Origin: Paramecium tetraurelia
Lineage: Eukaryota; Ciliophora; Oligohymenophorea; Peniculida; Parameciidae
Direction: 5' to 3'
NCBI RefSeq assembly: GCF_000165425.1
Contig: NW_001798980.1
Span: 63,178 to 127,177, forward strand
DNA: 64,000 nt
The notes below the pieces were generated by a model that was not told where the DNA came from, did not search any database, and worked only from the letters and a program-made list of their open reading frames with translations. This document shows positions 34,920 to 46,668 of this stretch, in pieces (the stretch's first letter is position 1; each line of letters begins with the position of its first letter). A program made the translations under genes and the position numbers.

Positions 34920-37657
34920 ATGTCAAAGCCTGAGAAAGTAGATTTGAAAATTCTAGGTAGAGTGCGCCATCTAATTCCTAACAATTTCATCATTGAAAGG
35001 ATTAAAAAGCATGAGGTACAAAAGAACACTGGGTAAAAGTCTATTGCTTATATTATTAGTTTAGTTAAGACTATTGAATTGCGATCGTCCAAGAGATTTA
35101 CGTTGGAGTAGAACGATAAATATGATGAGTTCTGCGATGTTTTAGATTCATTCACTTTTGGTAATGACTTAGAAGTGATTAAATAATTTGATAATTTCAA
35201 AGAAACCATCAAACCTAAAATAGCGAAGGGATCTACATTTGGTGTTGTTGATGGTGTCGAGAGTATTGATTTAAATACTTTACAAACAAAGAAGGGTAGT
35301 TTTAGGACGATACAGGATAAAACGAATCTAATTGTATTTTGGGTATTTATGCAAATTGTTATTCTTTAGTCTTCTTTAGTTCCCAAATCAAGAAGGGCAC
35401 TTGAACAATTGAATTAAATGTTGAAGTAAAATCAAGATCTAAAATTGTAAATAAAACCCGTAGCCATTTCTTTAGATGGTGATTTCAATAATCTTAGATC
35501 TTACTTTAGAGACAATAAAATAACAGAATTCGAACATTATCGATTCTCCTTAGGATGGGATTCATCAAATGAATTTTAGAAGGCATTGGAATTAAACTAT
35601 TCACCTAAAATTGTTGTTGTTGGCAAAGACAATTATGTTGTAGATGTAACAACCAAATCTAAAAAAATAGAAAACATCATTAACACATATTTTAAACTGG
35701 CTGAATCAGTTGAAGAATCTGAAGATATTCAAAAACCAAAAGATATTATTGAAAAAGAAACATATAAATAAATAAAAACAACATTAATTTAAACTATTGC
35801 AAATCAATTATCTCAAAATAATAAATTGGAGAAAAGCGATTTCTTTAAACTAAATTTAATTAAAAGTCATAAAATATCTCATGATGGTACTCAAGAACTA
35901 GTCGAAAGAAGTCAATTACATGTAGCATATGATGTCTCTGTGTAATCAGAATAAGCTATTGTAAAACTTTTGAATGAACTTAAAACCTAATTGGGCAATA
36001 ATCACATTCAAATATAGAAATAATTAGTCAAAGATACGAATGGAATTGTAAAGAAGATATCCGATGCATTTTAGGATGCTTTGAAATAGAATAACAAAGT
36101 AGTTTCAGATTATACAATCAAAACAGAGAGTTTCAATTATGTTAATGAAAAAGGAGTATTCTAATAAGATGTTTCATAAATTAATAAGAAAGGGATATAG
36201 AATTTAACATTTTAGGAATATCAAATTATTTAATCATAAGTTGAACCCATTTTTAAGAAATATTAAGAAGAAATTGATGAAAGTGATGAAGAACATGATC
36301 ATGATTCAGAATAATAATTAGATAGGGATATAGTAAATAACCATATTAACCAATTAACAGATACTCTGAGATCTGGATTACAATTAACTGTTGGTTAAAG
36401 GTTTTAAGCAATATAGCATTACCATAAATTTGGAAAAGATCAATAAGAAGTAATTGAACATAAAGAAAATGAAATTTTAATCATTTTCTACTGGAATAAT
36501 AATAAAGAAAGTGATAGGCTAATCCCAACAATAATCAAATTCTTGCTTGCTAATGAAGACTCCTTTAAAGATAAAGTGAGGTTTGTAGCTTTGAGTCAAC
36601 ATAGATTTGATCATTATTAGCATTATTTCAGTAAAAATGAAGGTATTGAAGAAGTTATTGATTTCTATTTCCCAACAGAAGAGAATCAGGCAGATTTAGT
36701 TTAATATAATGTGACTTAATTTCCTCATTTCGTTGTTGTTAATAAGATTGGAAATATTAGTGTATTATCAGGTTAAGTAGAAGATTTAGAGTCTTTAATA
36801 GAACATAAATTAGAGGAGGGAGTTGATAATCTAAAACAAATTGTTAATTTAAGTGAGGAGAAGTACAATTAAATTGTTTAGTTTTTGAATTCTGATGCAT
36901 TAACCAATCTTGCTTAATTGAATAATAAAAGACAATTTTCTTTAAATATTACTTTCATAGAGTTTTAATGTGGTGAAAATAGGACTAGATTAGCTCCAAT
37001 CTTAAATTATACAATAAGAGAAGGCAAGGAAAAGTATTTTGAGACTTATCTGAAACTTCTCAATAAAGTTAACCAGTTTTAAGTGAATAAGACAACTTAA
37101 AAAACATTCAATCTTCTATTTCCTGGAAAGGCTTGTAAATTATGTTAGAATGAATTAAATGAACAAACTCCTCAATATTACAGTCCATTTTCTGATGCAT
37201 TTTATTGTGTGAAGTGTGCTGAAGTATTTGATGCAAAAGCAATTGGAAACAATAAATTAAGAGTAAAGGACAATTTGATCTTCTTCAATGCTCCTTTAGT
37301 CGATAAATCTGTGTTGAATGATATAGATGTAAATAGATTAGGAAACAATTTGAAAGTCAAGAAAGGGGATCCTTACTCTTAGAGACATGCTATAGATTGC
37401 AATGGTTGTGATAATGAAATCAGAGGATTTAGATACATTGTGTTAAATTGCTTACCAGGGAAATTAACAGATATGGTAAATATTCATGTAGTAACAGTTC
37501 TTAGGCTCTGGTTGATTTCTGTTAGGATTGCTTTAATTAGATTAGATAAGGGGGACCACATCTGGAGAAGATAGTGAAGAGAACCTCTATGTATGGGTAC
37601 AATCCGTCTATGTTATTGTTAAGAATTCCATTTTATATGGGATATTATGAGTATTGA
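34920..37657 (+). CDS. Tandem thioredoxin-fold protein with C-terminal zinc-finger module
   Basis: About 900 residues in one frame plus a 29-nt intron near the end (37476-37504). Residues about 100-250 form a redoxin-like domain (NLIVFWVFMQIVIL, PVAISLDGDFNNLRSYF, PKIVVVGKDNYVVDV) and residues about 500-640 a second one (NEILIIFYWNNNKESDRLIP, FVALSQHRFDHYQHYF, YNVTQFPHFVVVNKIGNISV). Both keep the strand order, and the second the cis-Pro (TQFPHF), but both lack the CxxC active site. The last 170 residues carry Cys pairs KACKLCQNE, YCVKCAE, DCNGCDNEIRG and FCQDCF, resembling ZZ or DC1 fingers. This looks like a binding protein made from dead redoxins. Localisation unknown; no signal peptide. 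Confidence 0.85.
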
Positions 37658-37718
37658 GTTTTTAGACAGAATTTGGATATATAAATTAATGTATTAATAT
37701 ATATATATATAAATGTCA

Positions 37719-38553
37719 TCAATTCTTTCTATTAGATAGATTATCTTTAATGAGCTCTGCCATCTTTAAAAATAATAGAATGATGTCCCAATAAATGGTT
37801 ACACTTCCACTCACGTCATCTGCCTTATTGATATCGTAGGAGTCTCCGCAACTAGATAATGGATCTATAATACTTCAGGTTAGTGTAAGTGTCGTAAAGC
37901 AATAGAAAGGCGAATAAAAAGGAGGACAGAGATATGAACATGATCCAAAAGAGGGATATCTTGGTGAATATTGTGAACAGTTCAAACACTATCAAGATGC
38001 TCGCTGAGACAAACAAGACAGCTCCTGAATATGTTATCTTTCTTCTTACGGTTGATGAGTATAAAAATAAAAAGAATATTAAGCCTATTTAAAAACTTTA
38101 ACTTACTTGCAAAATTAACAAAGAGCAACAACCCTATTTAGGAATTACCAAAGGCAACCAAGCAACCACAAACAGAGGCAAATGACAAGGTGAATACAAT
38201 GAAGACTAGCCAATTCGTAGGAGACACGGTAATTCGATTGCGATAAATCAAAGCCAAGGTGGCTGTTCCTATACAGATTCCCAAACTCAGCCAAAATATC
38301 CATTTGGTTTCTTCCAGGAAATGATCTAAGGCAGGTATGGAATGCACAATCCATACGTAGACACCTATGTGAATTAGAAGGACTTACATATGATGATCAT
38401 TTGCAAGAACAATTTGGAAAAGAGGTTTCTGGCATAGATGACTCTGCCATTGAAGGACTGATCGTAAGCATTGACGACTTCAGTGGTTTGAGCTTGCTTA
38501 TTCCTTGTGGAAAGACGAGGATCTCCAGTTCGAATAGAGCTTTCAAATAACAT
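37719..38553 (-). CDS. Bax-inhibitor-1 (TMBIM/LFG) family membrane protein
   Basis: Seven hydrophobic segments in about 255 residues, starting after a 40-residue N-terminal tail: FLQMIIICVYVWIVHS, WIFWLSLGICIGTATLALIY, WLVFIVFTLSFASVCGCLVA, IGLLLFVNFASLIFFLFLY, YSGAVLFVSASILIVFELF, WIMFISLSSFLFAFLLLYDT. The end, DVSGSVTIYWDIILLFLKM, with the acidic pair before it, is the BI-1/LFG signature. Three introns of 22-23 nt. These proteins sit in ER or Golgi membranes and leak Ca2+ or modulate cell death. Faces the preceding zinc-finger gene tail to tail. Confidence 0.92.
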
Positions 38554-38727
38554 AATAATTTTAACAATAATTATAAATACTTGAGTGTGTGAATGAAATA
38601 CTCTTCTGTATCCTGTATGAATACATTTTGTGTGATAATTAATGAATAAAATTGAAATAGAGAGTCTGGACTCGAGATTAGGAATTATATGTTGATATAA
38701 TCAATAATTATATTAATTTTCATAAAA

Positions 38728-39076
38728 ATGGATTAGGAAATCAGGCCAAAGCGTTAGAGCATTTTAAAGCGACAATCAACTTTCGATAAGCCGAATTACA
38801 TGGAGGAGAAAGAGAAGCAACACCAATAAAATTAGAATAATATATAAGAGGACTTGCATGTCCAAATAGATAGTAGTGTGAAGATCATCACAATTCCTGA
38901 GGTTCATGAGGCCTAGGTGATTCAAGAACAAGATGAAAGTATGTGATTGTTGTAATAGTTAAGTTCATTTTCCAAAGAAAGTCAATAATTTAAGCGAGGC
39001 CGAACTCATTAAGTTAGCATTAAAGTATGATGATTTACCTTATATCTAGAAAACCTTAAATATGGGAGGAAGATGA
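38728..39076 (+). CDS. Small protein with SILK motif, candidate PP1 regulator
   Basis: About 107 residues, one 25-nt intron. The N-terminus reads EIRPKRQSILKRQSTF; SILK is the known PP1-docking motif of inhibitor-2 and relatives. A hydrophobic-x-Phe-like segment (EIHFPKKV) follows, then LSEAELIKLALKYDDLPYIQ. The order differs from classical inhibitor-2 and the W-D-E and HYNEG motifs are missing, so PP1 binding is inference from a four-residue motif. It diverges from the BI-1 gene and converges with the PP2C gene. Confidence 0.7.
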
Positions 39077-39356
39077 ATAATGACTGTTATGATTTATATA
39101 TTGAATGCATATATCATATAATAGTTTGCACTGAATTCTTATAACACCAATAAAATTAATTTTTGAATGAAAGTGAAAACCCCTTAACTTCTTGAGACTC
39201 CAGCCTCCCTCTTATCTCTGTCTGGATCGATCCTGAAAGCGAATGAAGAATTAAGGAAACTGTGAATTTTAATTTCTTTTTTAATAATTATGTAAATGTT
39301 TTACTAAAATAACTTATACTGAATCAATAAACATTGAATAAACATAAAGTGCACAT

Positions 39357-40621
39357 TCAATAAGTTAAGAATAATACTATGAAAGTAATATCATCAATTA
39401 AACTATTGCATTTTTGCATCCAACTGTTGCAAGCACTCAACAATAACTGATTGCAAGCCCCCTCAATGTTTGATGTATCATAATATGGGGAGATGCAATT
39501 TATTATTTGGTCATCGCTCAGGAACTCAAATAACCCATCACTCCCCAATACTATCACCTTGTCACTCCTCTCCAAATCAAATTACAAGATCTCAGGCTTA
39601 TCACTGACTCCTACTGAATGCGCTATTTCATCACCTAATGATCTTGTCATTGCTAAACCAGGCACGTTCTGATTTGTCCACACTCTCAGAGGACCCACAA
39701 AAAGACCCAAACTGTTCATTAGAGGATCTATCCTGCCTCCATTAGCCAGTATTCGATCAGCTTCATCTTTACAACTTGGTTTGTGATCTCTTGACAATGG
39801 TTTCATTTTCCATTTATCTTCTCTACTCAATAGAATGGCCCTGGAATCTCCCAAATTTGCACAATAAATCTAACCATATCAACAATACAATAACCTTATT
39901 ATTTTAAACATACACTATCACCAGAGTAGACCCTGAAAACGAAATATCAATATGACTCTACTGTAACATGTCAGACAGTCCTTAAATTATGATCATCAAG
40001 CCTTGGGAAGAACTAAATTTATATTTCATCTTTTGTACTTCCTCTCCAACATCATTTTATTCTTGGAAACCAATATGGGCAATTGAGTTTTTATCAACCC
40101 ACTTACCAAATGTCCAAGTTCTCCATGTCCATCGCAAATTGCAAAAAGATGAATGCACTCATTGTTTTCAATCTTCGCACAACACACATAGGCATCCTGA
40201 TTCACTTTAGATGCATTGCCCAATTAGACTCCCTTTCTAGTTCTAACTGCGTATTTGGCTTTGAATCTAAAACTATCATCAGGAATCAATCTCGATTGAA
40301 CCTTTACTAATTCTAAATAAAAGCGATACTCAAATTGTTTTGAAACTACACTTTTTCTTAGTGAAAATTTCTTGGTCTTACTTTAAATGATGTGATCAAT
40401 GAGGATTGTGGTGAATTCTTCGATTCTTGAAAACTTATCTATGCCTTCTTCTTTTAGGGGGTAAATTATGGGAGAATAGTTCTAGGGGATGAACGTTGAT
40501 AATAGGATGAATTCTCGAAATACTAGTTTTTAACATATAAGGATGTTTCAAGTTTGAGAGGAGTGAGAATCAAATTAACCTTCTTTTATTATTTGCCCTT
40601 TGAGAGATTATATTAATTCAT
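39357..40621 (-). CDS. PP2C-family Ser/Thr phosphatase
   Basis: Metal-dependent phosphatase (PPM). Motifs in order: VQLGNASKVNQDAY, FAICDGHGELGH (metal-binding Asp-Gly-His), FSGSTLVIVY, IIYCANLGDSRAILL, LSRDHKPSCKDEADRI, LAMTRSLGDEIAHSVGV, VIVLGSDGLFEFLSDDQII and NSLIDDITFIVLFL. All core Asp residues are present, so it should be active. The first 100 residues are Gln/Ser/Lys-rich and unrelated to the catalytic core. Introns are 23, 26 and a very short 19 nt. The stop is TGA at 39357-39359. Plant-like RVxTNQNVPG insert between motifs is noteworthy (GLFVGPLRVWTNQNVPG). Confidence 0.95.
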
Positions 40622-40800
40622 TTATTTCATATTATATTCTAAAATAATATTGGCTTCATCTTTGATAAATTGGAACTACTATTAATTTTAGCAATTATCA
40701 ATATAATCTTAATTAATTGATAGTTATATATATCTATATATAATTATTCCTAATTGTAAAACATTTAATAAAATCTTGGGTGTAATTTAACATAGATATA

Positions 40801-42089
40801 TCAAGCTTCAACCTTATTTATGATTTCTACAGTATCTCCAGGACTACATAGATTAGCACATGGATATAAATCTTAACTAGTATCCAAATTCATGGTCTAT
40901 TGTTATTTAATATTGGTGATTACAAATTTAATCTCTGTTTTCTTCTTCTGCCAAGTGATTTTCTTTTTTGGGATGTCCACTTCTATCACGATGATGTCTC
41001 CAACTCCAAAATCGAATGATTTATGGGCCGAATTCAAGTCTTTCTAGAGGTGTGACCATGAGTATGCATTGTTTGATATGAGATAGGATCTACAATATGG
41101 ACATGACATTACCCATGACCAATATTAGTATAATTGAACTTATAATTAGCACTCACAATCACTTCTCTATGACAAACACCAACTCCAATCCAGCCAGCAT
41201 ATTTAATTACTTTGAAACCAAATTTGAAGACTCCATTCTTCGGAATGCATGGTTCGCAAATAGTAAATCTCTGTCCATTGGATTCAGAAGTCTTCTATTC
41301 AGCAATCAAGTTTTGTCCTGATATTGGTAATGTTGGCACCCTTAAATTGCGGGAGAAAATGAAAATGAAATTGATTGCACTAAATCAACAGCCGTTATGG
41401 GTTGAGCTCTAAACAAATTACCCAGGTTCTCAACTTTCACGTCCAACTCATTTTGTAAATCGATCAATTGATCATTCAGCTGTCCAACCTGAATTTTGCA
41501 TGCATTCATAATTGCAGAATCAATGCTCTGTCTACTCGCTATTCCATTACTGAAGACGAATTATTATAGAATTTATCTAAATAATGAGTTTGAATACTGA
41601 ATATTCTTTTTGTATTGTTGAAAATCAGTGTAGCTGGAGACTGAGTCTAAAAGATAGTGGATTGGGATCTTAGAACTAGCAAAGGCTTTCAGCTGATTTT
41701 TGAGATCCAAATAATAGGTATCCAACTTCTTAATTAACTATTTCGATGTATTCTCCAATGCCTCAATGAATTTTTGCACCTAATTTGATTAGAATTTAGT
41801 ATTCATACAGTTCGCAAACACTCGTTATGCTATCGATCTAGAAAGAGCGAGACATCGAAGATGCTGTTATAATTCTACTCGCCAGTATTATTATGAGCAG
41901 TCTCGACTAATTGCAACATGATTTTGATTGGCAAAGTTTGATGATTCTGATGATCTGCATGTTCGCAAAGAGCTTTAATTTAAAAAAGTTGAATTTACGA
42001 CAAATTAATACAGTCTCATTACAAGATTTATCAGTGCAGATGATGGAAAGCACATGTCCATTATGAATGGGGCAAGGGAAATAATTCAT
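40801..42089 (-). CDS. B-box-like zinc finger and coiled-coil protein
   Basis: N-terminal B-box-like finger (CPIHNGHVLSIICTDKSC, LICPLCEHADHQNHQTLPI) interrupted by a 26-nt intron, then a coiled coil of about 150 residues and a beta-rich C-terminal domain (QRFTICEPCIPKNGVFKFGF, GWIGVGVCHREVI, FDFGVGDIIVIEVDIPKKKI) that looks like a SPRY/B30.2 domain. Five introns, one of 35 nt. The layout B-box, coiled coil, SPRY is TRIM-like without a RING. Likely protein-binding; partner unknown. About 385 residues. Confidence 0.82.
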
Positions 42090-42190
42090 AATTCAATATT
42101 TTATATTTTATATATACAACCCATTGAAATTTTTAAAAGTATTACACTTAGTATTAAATAAAATCAATAAAATTTAATGATACTCATTTC

Positions 42191-45100
42191 TCAGGGTGGC
42201 TAACGCTTTTGAGGTTAATTGGAACGATGAGGTTGCACAGATTGCTATGGCTTCCCTTATGGTTTATTCTAAGGTTTATGCTATGGCTTTTGTTAAGGTC
42301 TAGAATTGGCTTTCCTTCTATTTTTATCTACATAATAGGAAGATAGATAATACCAGAATCTGAATCCTCGTCTTCATCATCCTCATCCTGATCACTAATT
42401 TTATTGAGATCCAGAACATCAGATAGATCCTCATCGTCATCATCATCATCACCATCATCATCTCCATCCTCGTCATCTTCTGTGAAATCAGAATCATCAT
42501 CCCCATCATCACCCTAAATGATTAACAAATACATATTACAGATTCCCCAGGTGAGAATTCACTATCACCAGCCTCTGGATCATCCTCTTCATCGCCTTCT
42601 TCCTCACTCTCTGCCAGAATATTGGTCCATCCTCCATCTTAAACAAATCCTGGAATGTCCTTCTAGATTTATCCAAGGACATTCTTCCAAACCAAGTTTT
42701 AACCCACTTCGAAAAAGAGAAGGTTCATCTACTTTAGAATTAATAAAATACTCTATCTAACCAATTCTTGACTCCTTCCAGATCTTTGATATCTATACTC
42801 TCGATTCTGAGTACTTGTTTATCGTAGTTCTTGAATACAAACACAAGATCAAAGGATTTGATGCCTGGAATGATACGTTCGAAACAACAGATTTCTACTT
42901 CATTTAGTGTTAAAATAAAGAATGGACTCTCAACAACATTCATCAAAGTATCACGAGTTGGTTATAAGAATAATCTGGCTCTGTTCCAATTACCTTCAAA
43001 TCCCAAATCTCTAAATGGTTTTTCAAATGATATCTTATAATCTGCTCCCAACTCCTCAATAGTCTTAATGAAAACTTCAAATTCCTTTGCCATCTTTCTT
43101 CTGTGCATCCTCAATCTTTCCTCCTCCTCAATTTCATCCTCATCATTTCTATTAGTCTTCTTTCTACCTTCCAAATGTTCTACTGCACCACCAACTTCAC
43201 AATAGAATTGAACATCATGTGTCTTACGTTTGCCCAATACGATTGGAGAATGCAAATGAAAATGCAAAGCAGCTATAATATCCTATTCTGGACTTTAATA
43301 TATGTAATGCTTAATGTTTTTGAATACAATATCCAATTGTTCCTTATTAGAATGGATATAACGGAATCCATTGGTATGAACTTCAAGAATACCTGCTGCC
43401 TTTCCAGATCCAAAAGTAGGTCTCACCTTCAAATCCTTAAAAATTGGTTTTCTACCTCCTTTATTAAGTATCAATGGTTCCATCTCTCCTACATTTTGCT
43501 TCTCTCTCTCCACCTACTACTCGGTCTTGACTTTCTTTTGTAATGATTTAATTTAAAGAATCAAATTCTATGGACGATCAGACTTCTTAGATCTATATTG
43601 TAATTCCTTAATGAATATGGTTTCACCATCAACCTTTGGAAACTGAATCTATCCAGCTGTAGTCTCTGAAGTGAAGAAGTTAATTCTGATTGATGATCCC
43701 ATCTTGCCCTCATCAATTTTACTCACATTCTTTATACAAGATACATGGAATGGTATATGAGTTCCCATCAATGGTACCAAAAGAGCACACTTTTAATTGT
43801 CAATATAAATCTATCCCTTTTAGAGTTCTTTTGGATATTGCTCTGGTCTTTAGTAACATAGCAATTTGTCCAATTCCAAGGCTTTTACTTCTTATTGATT
43901 TTAAACAAATTGATCTTATTCTAATCTTTATTCTAATTCTGTTTATTTATCCTTGGCTAACTTCTCCTAATGAATCTGTCTCTATTTTTCATTCTCTCTT
44001 TGAATCTAGATTTATTAATTACGAGGTCTTGCTCGTATGGGTTTATCCTTATCTGTTTAGACTGGGGCTGGTTTTCTTTCAGGTTCGTCTTCCTCTTACA
44101 ATTAATAAGATATTTATTTGTAAGCCTTAGGAATTTGTTAGGTGGTGATGGTTGTAGCACCATTGGTGATTACAATCACATCGCCTACTTAAACTGTGTA
44201 GGTGATATTTTTTTATCCGTTCTGGACATTCTCTAAAGATACATTGACAAAATAGACTTCTCCTTTGGTCACAACATGAGTGGATTTTTCGTTTATGGTC
44301 AAACAGGATTCCTTCAATTCAAGTCCTATTCCATATCCAAAGGAGGTAGGCAATTATAAATTTTATAAGTTGAGTTCCTGCAATTTGTATTACAACAGTT
44401 GGAGGGACTCTTTGAAGACCACATTTAGAGATACGCCAATTGTCATCAATGTTATGATTTTGCTTTGGACTTCCAAAATTGCATTATAGAGTTTCTTCTA
44501 AATTTCAGTGGGATTTATAAAGAGTGTACGGATACAATTGGTGTTATACTCGTTGACTTAGGTACCAAGTTGGATTATGATTACATCTGAGGAGAGATAG
44601 TCCTTATTGGGGCCATCCACTTACTAGTAATTGCCTCCACTCTATATTATTGGTGTGTATGCAAAATCATAGAGACCATCTTACAATCCGATCTCTTTCA
44701 TGACTTTTTGCTTATCATTTTCCAAAGATTACTCAACTTTCTTGGCCAAGTCTTGGTGAGTGATTCTTGTGCCAACATCTATTGAATCTTCTATCTGTTT
44801 GATCAATTTCTTAAATAGGCGGGTAGTCAATTGTGAAGATTGCTATATAAATCCCTACTCTTAATCATCTTTAACCGCTAAGACATCACTAATCAATTAA
44901 TTGGCATCCACTATTTATTACCATCCCTTATACTCATACCATTCCGCTGCCAAACTCCCTGCCTATTTTTCAGTAGTGGGCATTCCCAACTTCACATTTC
45001 CTAATTTCTGTCGAATCTTATCAAATGATTCTCGATTGTCATTCCCCTTCTTGTAAAAATGAACCTCGAATTTGCCACTCAATTTCTACTTGGTCTCCTC

Positions 45101-45388
45101 CATCATCTGAACTAGAAACTCACTCAATAATCTTACGTTTCTTATCACTTGCCAAGTAAAAAATCTATTTCTTCGTGGCCAAAAACACTGTCTCAATCAT
45201 GTCGTATCCAAACAGCCAAACAAACAAGGCCTTCGTCTTCGGTTTGATCGATCCGTCCTCCTTACCAGATAATATACAAATTGCTGGAACGTCCTAATTC
45301 ACTATACAAATTGATATACCTCATTGAGTCTACTCACCAATTACTCCAAATGTCTTTAGAACACATCTGCTATGATCTTTTTATCCAT
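42191..45388 (-). CDS. SPT16: FACT histone chaperone large subunit SPT16
   Basis: SPT16 with its partner handles H2A-H2B during transcription and replication. The N-terminus (KTKALFVWLFGYDMIETVFL, DKKRKIIE) is the aminopeptidase-like domain; the middle domain includes KFKPTFGSGK-type strands and VESPFFILTLNEVEICCFER, FDLVFVFKNYDKQVLRIESI and EGVKNWLDRVFY, matching human SUPT16H block by block. A strongly acidic tail (repeated Asp/Glu, about 42340-42500) follows. Unusually, after an intron of 26 nt the tail ends in a basic, Pro/Gln-rich segment (QQKPQHKPQNKPQGKPQ). About 1,000 residues with a dozen short introns not all placed. Start ATG at 45388. Confidence 0.94.
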
Positions 45389-45734
45389 TATTTAATTAAT
45401 TTAATTCATGCAAATAAATTTTTAACATGTTTTTACCCAACCAAATCAAATACTTATTTCAATGAGAATATTTAATTACCCTACTTTTCAGCACTCACTA
45501 TATGAATAATTAAAAAATCTTATATTTTTATATTTTTTCAACAAAATCCGCTAAAATTCTGGCCAATACCACAGAACACAAATTCTATTAAATTCCAATT
45601 AATTAAAGAAATCCATATATTCCTAACGAGTTCCCCTACTTCCCAATCCGTATCAGTATCAATCAGATACTGAGGTGCTATTTATTTTATAAATTAATCG
45701 AAATATAATTAACTTTTCATTATAAAATTAATAA
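45389..45734. other. Spacer between divergent SPT16 and PB1-ZZ genes
   Basis: About 346 bp holding both promoters. It contains a perfect inverted repeat at 45653-45673 (arms TCAGTATC and GATACTGA, 5-nt loop). Otherwise A/T-rich. Confidence 0.6.
45653..45673. repeat. Perfect 8-bp inverted repeat with 5-nt loop
   Basis: TCAGTATC, AATCA, GATACTGA. It lies about 62 bp before the ATG of the PB1-ZZ gene, in a locally GC-richer patch. It could be a protein-binding palindrome or a hairpin in the 5' leader; chance is not excluded. Confidence 0.6.
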
Positions 45735-46655
45735 ATGAAATTCAAGCTAGTACACAACAAAGAAATCCATCTTGTCAAACTAGACAACCCAACACTTTCA
45801 GCACTCAAAGCACACGTTAAGAAGGTTTATCCATAAATTGATACAAACTTCAAATTAACATACTTTGATAATGAAAATGATGAAATCTCTCTTAGTTGCT
45901 AAGAAGATTTACAAGTTCTAGTCGATGAAGCTCATCAAGCTGTTAAACTATATGTGGTGGTACCTCAAAAACCAGAAAAGATGGTTCATCCCAATCATAC
46001 ATGTGATGGCTGTTAAAAGCACCCTATCGTTGGTGCTAGATTTAAATGTCTTGAATGTCCAGATTACGACTTATGTGAATCATGTCAATCTAAGAACATC
46101 CACAATAACCATAAGTCATTCAAAATTAGTAACTTTGAAGAACTTGAAGATTTCTAAAGATCCTAACCAAAAAAGACTAGACCATTTCCTCAATAACAAT
46201 TTCATCATGTCGGACCATTCCCTCATATCTTTAACCACTTTATGTAGATAATTGAAAACCCCAAATTCAAGGAATTCAAAGAAACAGCCGGCACAGTTGC
46301 CTCAGACTTACTCAATGTGATTAAGACTTAAATCGACAACCATAAAGTTCAAGAATAAGAAACACCATAAGAATAGACCTAATACGATTTTTATGCATCC
46401 TAAGTTGATTCGACTTAACAATCCAAGGAGGAACCCTGCATCTCATAAACTGAGATCTAAGAGCCAGTCTAAGTACCAGTTGAAGTCTAAGAGCCAGTCC
46501 AAGTCTAAGAGCCAATTGATTGTGAGATGGAATAGAAGATCAAAAAATTAGCAGAGATCATCGATTGCAGCGAAGCATTAGCCAGAGAATACGTGGAACT
46601 GTTTAAAGAATTGCCTTTGGACGAGATTGTTGACATAATATATAACTAAAAATGA
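45735..46655 (+). CDS. PB1 and ZZ-domain protein, p62/NBR1-like autophagy receptor
   Basis: Single exon, 306 codons. Residues 1-85 form a PB1 domain: a basic cluster (LVHNKEIHLVKL, KAHVKKVYP) and an acidic OPCA-type loop (YFDNENDEISL, QEDLQVLVDEA). Residues about 98-140 are a ZZ finger: HTCDGCQKHPIVGARFKCLE, CPDYDLCESCQ, HNNHKSFKI. Then a linker with TQYDFYASQV, a possible LC3-interacting region, a short EPVQV repeat tract and a C-terminal helical part (KKLAEIIDCSEALAREYVEL) that could be a degenerate UBA. PB1 followed by ZZ is the head of p62/SQSTM1 and NBR1, which gather ubiquitinated cargo for autophagy. No FW domain is present, so p62-like rather than NBR1-like. Confidence 0.88.
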
Positions 46656-46668
46656 TGATTTATTATTT

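Noticed and set aside
42324-42512. Met-rich minus-strand ORF
   Set aside because: Out-of-frame reading of the Asp/Glu-rich GAT repeats in the acidic tail of SPT16.
43103-44236. Several plus-strand ORFs of 70-150 codons
   Set aside because: All lie antisense to SPT16, whose domains align well on the minus strand.
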